Source: Elusimicrobiota bacterium (GTDB lineage: Bacteria; Omnitrophota; Gorgyraeia; Zapsychrales; Fredricksoniimonadaceae). From it: DNA of 8,724 nt. A program made the position numbers and the translations under genes. Position 1 is the stretch's first letter; each line of letters starts with the position of its first letter. Of the stretch, positions 6,184 to 8,724 are shown in pieces. The stretch spans positions 1 through 8,724 of the forward strand of contig JAAYZZ010000155.1 in assembly GCA_012514595.1 (NCBI GenBank), read 5' to 3'. The notes beneath the pieces were generated by a model. The model made no database searches. It had not been told where the DNA came from and saw only the letters and a program-made list of their open reading frames with translations.

Positions 6184-6204
6184 GCTTGCTCATAAGAAGC
6201 AAGC
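6184..6204 (+). terminator. Weak hairpin after the TPR gene
   Basis: GCTTGCT (6184-6190) and AGCAAGC (6198-6204) form a seven-bp stem with a seven-base loop, followed by TTAAATAA instead of a true T-run. It starts 16 bases after the TPR stop. It may attenuate or protect the mRNA end; the stronger terminator is at 6412-6446. Confidence 0.35.
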
Positions 6205-6400
6205 TTAAATAAGGAGGCGACGAGGGAGGGCTTTATCAAGGAGATTATTGCCTCCGAGAGTGATCAGCAGGCATGGGCGCGTCTTGAGGCTGTCTTAAAG
6301 AAGCAGTTCTTTTAATCGAGATTTCTTTGCCTCTACGTCCGGAGCGGATATCCTCGAGTATAAAGACATGTTCGCCCCTTGGGCCTGGACAATGAGCGGG
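6196..6400 (+). pseudogene. Possible decayed gene remnant with a frameshift
   Basis: Between the TPR stop and the second terminator, one frame is open from 6196 to a TAA at 6313-6315 and reads like a protein C-terminus (GFIKEIIASESDQQAWARLE, then AVLKKQFF), but has no usable start codon. From about 6302 the +1 shifted frame is open and also protein-like (FNRDFFASTSGADILEYKDM, then FAPWAWTMSGG). One frameshift near 6300 would join them. I do not recognise the family. The alternative is chance open frames in noncoding DNA. Confidence 0.3.
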
Positions 6401-6450
6401 GGAGATAGAATAAGCCCTGATCGGGATGGCCGGTCAGGGCTTTTTTATGT
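6399..6450 (+). repeat. Direct repeat copy 2 (terminator-containing)
   Basis: Near-identical to 5408-5460: 49 identical columns of 53, the differences being three substitutions and one missing C in the T-run. Sequence outside this stretch is unrelated to that around copy 1. Confidence 0.85.
6412..6446 (+). terminator. Intrinsic terminator downstream of the TPR cassette
   Basis: The same 13-bp stem as at 5421 (6412-6424 with 6430-6442), loop GATGG, followed by an unbroken T-run. It would stop + strand transcripts from the TPR gene before the convergent pseudopilin gene. Read on the - strand the stem is followed by only a short T-containing stretch, so it may be a weaker terminator for that gene too. 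Confidence 0.8.
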
Positions 6451-6607
6451 CCAACACTTTTACGAAAAACAGCGGATTTTTATCTTTCGGATCCAGGAGG
6501 CAGGGGTGGGCTCGTGGTTCTGCTTGGCCCGTGATCCATGATCCATGGGGGTGTCTTTACCCTGATATGGCAACATCCTGCGGGGTCTTTTTTTGATCCG
6601 GACCAGT
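6451..6607. other. Intergenic spacer between convergent genes
   Basis: No gene is supported here. It contains the short tandem ATCCATGATCCATGG around 6535-6548 and a seven-T run near 6588-6595 preceded by a poor ACCC/GGGT pairing, which is too weak to call a terminator. Confidence 0.5.
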
Positions 6608-7507
6608 CTACATGCAAGCATCCGGCCTTGTCCTGACCCCGAACCAGATCGCCCCGCCTGACCCGTCATTCCCATTGCGGATACAGACCCTGTATTCGCT
6701 GTTGGGAGGACACACATAATCGTTTCCCCAGGTCGCCTCATAAAAACACACCACATCAATAACTTCCACCATTTCATTTTCAGCCAACACCACACCAAAC
6801 TGATCAAGATGAGGAGAAACGTCCCGGCATAAAGGAGTCCACCAACAGGCTGGACGGCAATATTGATTGGCGCTGGGCTGTTTTACCGACCATTGGGCGC
6901 ACACTCCGTCAGAACACACGGGGATATCGCAACAGGCGTTTCCCGGCGCGCCACAATTGTTCGCATCGGTCAAAAGATCCACACAAGCCCCGCTTACGCA
7001 TGCCCCGCTTTCGCAGTCCACGTTCTCCGTGCACGTCCCGTCATTTTCCACAGACCCGGCCTCCGGCGCCTCACCCTGTTCCGCATTCCCGTCCACAATA
7101 TCATCCCCGTGCGGGACCACGACCCCGGAATCCGAAACTGTCGTTGTAGACAACGCCCCATCCGGACCAACCGACAGCAGTGCGTAATATTGTCCGTTAT
7201 CGCTCAAAAAATATTTATATTCATTGGTGCCATCGGGAGAAAAAGGATCATAAAGCGTTCGATTCAGCATCTGGGGCGTTGCCCCGAGGAGATAGCTTTC
7301 CGCGATCGTTTCTGTTGTCGGAGGATACCCGCCGGTACTGTTCCAATAGGATTCCACGGCTGACTTGAGGCTCTTCAGTTCTGACTTCACCTTCGTTTTG
7401 TTCGCCTCGTCCTGATACCCCCGTAACCGCGGTACCGCAATAGAAACTAGAATCAGCAGGACCGTGATGACCACCAGGATTTCGATCAGCGTGAAGGCTT
7501 TTTTCAT
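6608..7507 (-). CDS. Type II secretion/type IV pilin-like pseudopilin with cysteine-rich C-terminal domain
   Basis: The 299-residue product has a prepilin leader MKKA, cleavage expected before Phe5, and the methylation motif FTLIE with Glu9 as the +5 residue, then a hydrophobic helix to about residue 25 (ILVVITVLLILVSIAVP). Ala replaces the common Gly at -1. Residues 30-117 resemble a GspG-like pilin head (YWNSTGGYPP, LYDPFSPDG, YYALLSVGPDG). After a low-complexity linker (about 118-157) residues 158-298 contain 16 cysteines, in patterns such as CTENVDCESGACVSGACV and CGAPGNACCDIPVCSDGVC, suggesting disulfide-bonded folds outside the inner membrane. Only a loose GGGGGG stretch precedes the start as a ribosome site. 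No other secretion genes are adjacent, so it is an orphan pseudopilin here. Role (minor pilin tip, secretion, adhesion) is not determinable. Confidence 0.92.
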   Translation of the reverse strand: MKKAFTLIEILVVITVLLILVSIAVPRLRGYQDEANKTKVKSELKSLKSAVESYWNSTGGYPPTTETIAESYLLGATPQMLNRTLYDPFSPDGTNEYKYFLSDNGQYYALLSVGPDGALSTTTVSDSGVVVPHGDDIVDGNAEQGEAPEAGSVENDGTCTENVDCESGACVSGACVDLLTDANNCGAPGNACCDIPVCSDGVCAQWSVKQPSANQYCRPACWWTPLCRDVSPHLDQFGVVLAENEMVEVIDVVCFYEATWGNDYVCPPNSEYRVCIRNGNDGSGGAIWFGVRTRPDACM

Positions 7508-7591
7508 GAGGGACCCCCCGAGATTAGACGATAAGAGGGAAGGGCGTTTGTTTTTCTCGCCTCAACTCGATGTTGAATATTTTTTATTTAT

Positions 7592-7620
7592 TTTATACGC
7601 CCCCCGTCAGTACGAGACAA
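7592..7620 (-). promoter_or_regulatory. Promoter of the pseudopilin gene
   Basis: On the - strand TTGTCT (7620-7615) and TATAAA (7597-7592) are separated by 17 bases. Transcription would begin near 7585, leaving an untranslated leader of about 75 bases before the ATG at 7507. Confidence 0.55.
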
Positions 7621-7623
7621 GGA

Positions 7624-7645
7624 TTTTTGTTAATTAACATAAAAA
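7624..7645. promoter_or_regulatory. AT-rich palindrome between divergent promoters
   Basis: GTTAATTAAC (7629-7638) is a perfect ten-base palindrome flanked by a T-run on the left and an A-rich stretch on the right. It lies just upstream of the pseudopilin -35 box and about 55 bases before the iorA -10 box, a suitable place for an operator or an upstream element. No known binding site is assigned. Confidence 0.35.
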
Positions 7646-7692
7646 TCGCGAGCAACGGCATAGAATTTGGTGGTCATTGCTGAAAAAGAAGG

Positions 7693-7698
7693 TATAAT
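7693..7698 (+). promoter_or_regulatory. Candidate -10 box of the iorA promoter
   Basis: A consensus TATAAT precedes a T-run. No convincing -35 hexamer is found at 16-18 bases, so the promoter may need an activator. The transcript would start near 7705, giving a short leader of about 42 bases before the iorA ATG. Confidence 0.45.
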
Positions 7699-7721
7699 TT
7701 TTTTCTTATTCGTCGCTGTTT

Positions 7722-7781
7722 ATGAATACGAACCGAATTGGTATTGATGAAAAAGAAGATGGTCCTACTATCAGGAAATGA
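7722..7781 (+). other. Possible 19-codon upstream reading frame overlapping the iorA start
   Basis: An ATG at 7722 opens a frame that encodes MNTNRIGIDEKEDGPTIRK and stops at 7779-7781, 35 bases inside iorA in another frame. It has no clear ribosome site but lies very near the predicted transcript start. It may be chance. Confidence 0.2.
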
Positions 7782-8724
7782 AGCTGTTGCCTGGGGCGCA
7801 CGCATGGCCGGTGTGTGTTTTGCTTCAGCCTATCCAGGGACGCCGTCTACGGAAATTTTGGAGACCATGGCCTCTTTTGATGAGCTCGAGGCGCAGTGGG
7901 CTGTGAATGAAAAGGTGGCCTACGAGGCGGCGTTTGGCGCCTGTATCGGCGGCAGAAGGGCCCTGACCGCCTGCAAGCATGTCGGGCTTAATGTGGCGAT
8001 GGATCCCCTGTTGACAACCGCGTACAGCGGGGTCAATGCGGGTTTTGTTGCGGTTGTGGCGGATGATCCGGGAATCCATTCCTCCCAGAATGAGCAGGAT
8101 ACCCGGCGGATCGCCCCTTTTGCAAAAGTTCCCTTGATCGAGCCTTCCAGTCCGAGCGAGGCCTATCGGTTCATCGCGGAAGCCTATAAGATCAGCGAAG
8201 AGTTCGATATTCCTGTCTTGTTCCGGATCTCTACCAGGATCTCCCACACCAAAGAATCCTTTGAGATCGAGGGCGGGCGCGAGGTCCTTGTCCGGCCTTT
8301 GACAAAGGCCCCGAAAAAATATGTTATGGTGCCCGGCCATGCCGGGCCGCGCCATCTTGACCTGGAAAAGCGTCTTGTGCGCCTTCAGGAGTATTCCGAA
8401 AAGACGGTCTTGAATCAGATCGAACTGAAAGGCACAGAGATCGGGATCATTGCCAGCGGCGTTTCGGTGCTCTACGCCCGCGAGGCCTGCCCCGAGGCGT
8501 CGGTGTTTTCTTTGGGGCTGTCGTATCCTTTGCCTCTCGAGAGGATCAGGGCCTTTGCCAAGAAGGTCAGGAGACTTTATGTGATCGAGGAACTTGAGCC
8601 GTTCCTCGAGGAACAGTTAAGGTTCGCGGGTATTGATGTGATCGGTAAAAAGCCCTCGTGGCGTTGCGGTGAGCTGGGTGTGGCGGCGGTTAAAAGGATT
8701 ATGGCCGCAGAGGAGAGGGAAGAG
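7747..8724 (+). CDS. iorA: Indolepyruvate ferredoxin oxidoreductase alpha subunit, 5' part
   Basis: IorA with IorB oxidatively decarboxylates aryl pyruvates (from aromatic amino acids) to aryl-acyl-CoA, reducing ferredoxin; the enzyme is cytoplasmic, oxygen-sensitive and typical of anaerobes. The window shows 326 codons with no stop, about the first half of a protein of roughly 600 residues. Visible are the family opening VLLSGNEAVAWGARMAGV, the YPGTPSTEI motif (29-37), Glu55 in VNEKVAYEAA, and the stretch GVNAGFVAVVADDPGIHSSQ followed by NEQDTRRIAPFAKVPLIEPS of the pyrimidine-binding domain, then the transketolase C-like domain (GIIASGVSVLYA, YVIEELEPFLEEQLR). The thiamine diphosphate domain and the C-terminal 4Fe-4S ferredoxin domain would lie beyond the end. 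The start was chosen by alignment to the family N-terminus; no ribosome-binding site is visible before it. Confidence 0.94.
   Translation, partial: MKKKMVLLSGNEAVAWGARMAGVCFASAYPGTPSTEILETMASFDELEAQWAVNEKVAYEAAFGACIGGRRALTACKHVGLNVAMDPLLTTAYSGVNAGFVAVVADDPGIHSSQNEQDTRRIAPFAKVPLIEPSSPSEAYRFIAEAYKISEEFDIPVLFRISTRISHTKESFEIEGGREVLVRPLTKAPKKYVMVPGHAGPRHLDLEKRLVRLQEYSEKTVLNQIELKGTEIGIIASGVSVLYAREACPEASVFSLGLSYPLPLERIRAFAKKVRRLYVIEELEPFLEEQLRFAGIDVIGKKPSWRCGELGVAAVKRIMAAEEREE

Noticed and set aside
5308..6450. tRNA-targeted integrative element with att sites
   Set aside because: No second copy of the tRNA 3' end is seen and no integrase is present; the direct repeats lie downstream of the tRNA and hold only the terminator.
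6556..6596. T-run preceded by weak dyad near the pseudopilin 3' end as a terminator
   Set aside because: Only a four-bp ACCC/GGGT stem with a large loop could be drawn; not enough to support a terminator.
6863..7363. Open frames on the + strand across the pseudopilin gene
   Set aside because: The - strand frame has the prepilin motif, pilin head and organised cysteines, so the + strand frames are shadows.
7825..8355. Open frame on the - strand within iorA
   Set aside because: The + strand frame matches IorA over its whole visible length without a stop; the antisense product has no recognisable feature.

Overview
The window looks like a chromosomal piece of a Gram-negative-type, fairly GC-rich, uncultured bacterium. 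The gene style (a GatB/S41 protease/YibQ-like deacetylase/TsaD run, a bactofilin, type II-type pseudopilins with cysteine-rich tails, and indolepyruvate ferredoxin oxidoreductase) fits Candidatus Omnitrophota or a related lineage with an anaerobic lifestyle. That placement is an inference from content and was not searched.

Region 1 (1-4219, + strand) is a tight operon: the 3' part of gatB (tRNA amidation), a secreted S41/PDZ C-terminal processing protease, a membrane-anchored YibQ/DUF610 divergent polysaccharide deacetylase, and tsaD (tRNA t6A synthesis). Neighbours overlap by 8 and 20 bases or are 15 bases apart, so two tRNA-quality genes alternate with two cell-envelope genes.

Region 2 (4216-5127, + strand) has its own promoter, whose -35 box lies on the tsaD stop codon. 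It encodes a bactofilin fused to a C-terminal excisionase/MerR-like helix-turn-helix, followed with a one-base stop/start overlap by a 100-residue protein made of the same kind of helix-turn-helix plus a C-terminal membrane anchor. Together they read as a compact module that could join a cytoskeletal polymer, the membrane and DNA. This is the most interesting candidate system in the window.

Region 3 (5128-5460) holds a good sigma70-type promoter, a structured leader of about 100 bases of unknown nature, a CAT-anticodon tRNA with unusual D- and T-loops, and a strong intrinsic terminator.

Region 4 (5461-6450) is an AT-richer cassette: an extended -10 promoter, an exported TPR protein, and a stretch that looks like a decayed, frameshifted gene. 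It ends in a second, near-identical copy of the tRNA terminator, so the cassette lies between direct repeats about 990 bases apart.

Region 5 (6451-8724) has a pseudopilin-like gene on the - strand with 16 cysteines in its tail. Divergent from it, across a 239-base AT-rich promoter region, is the 5' part of iorA, cut by the window end. No CRISPR array, transposase or rRNA was seen.
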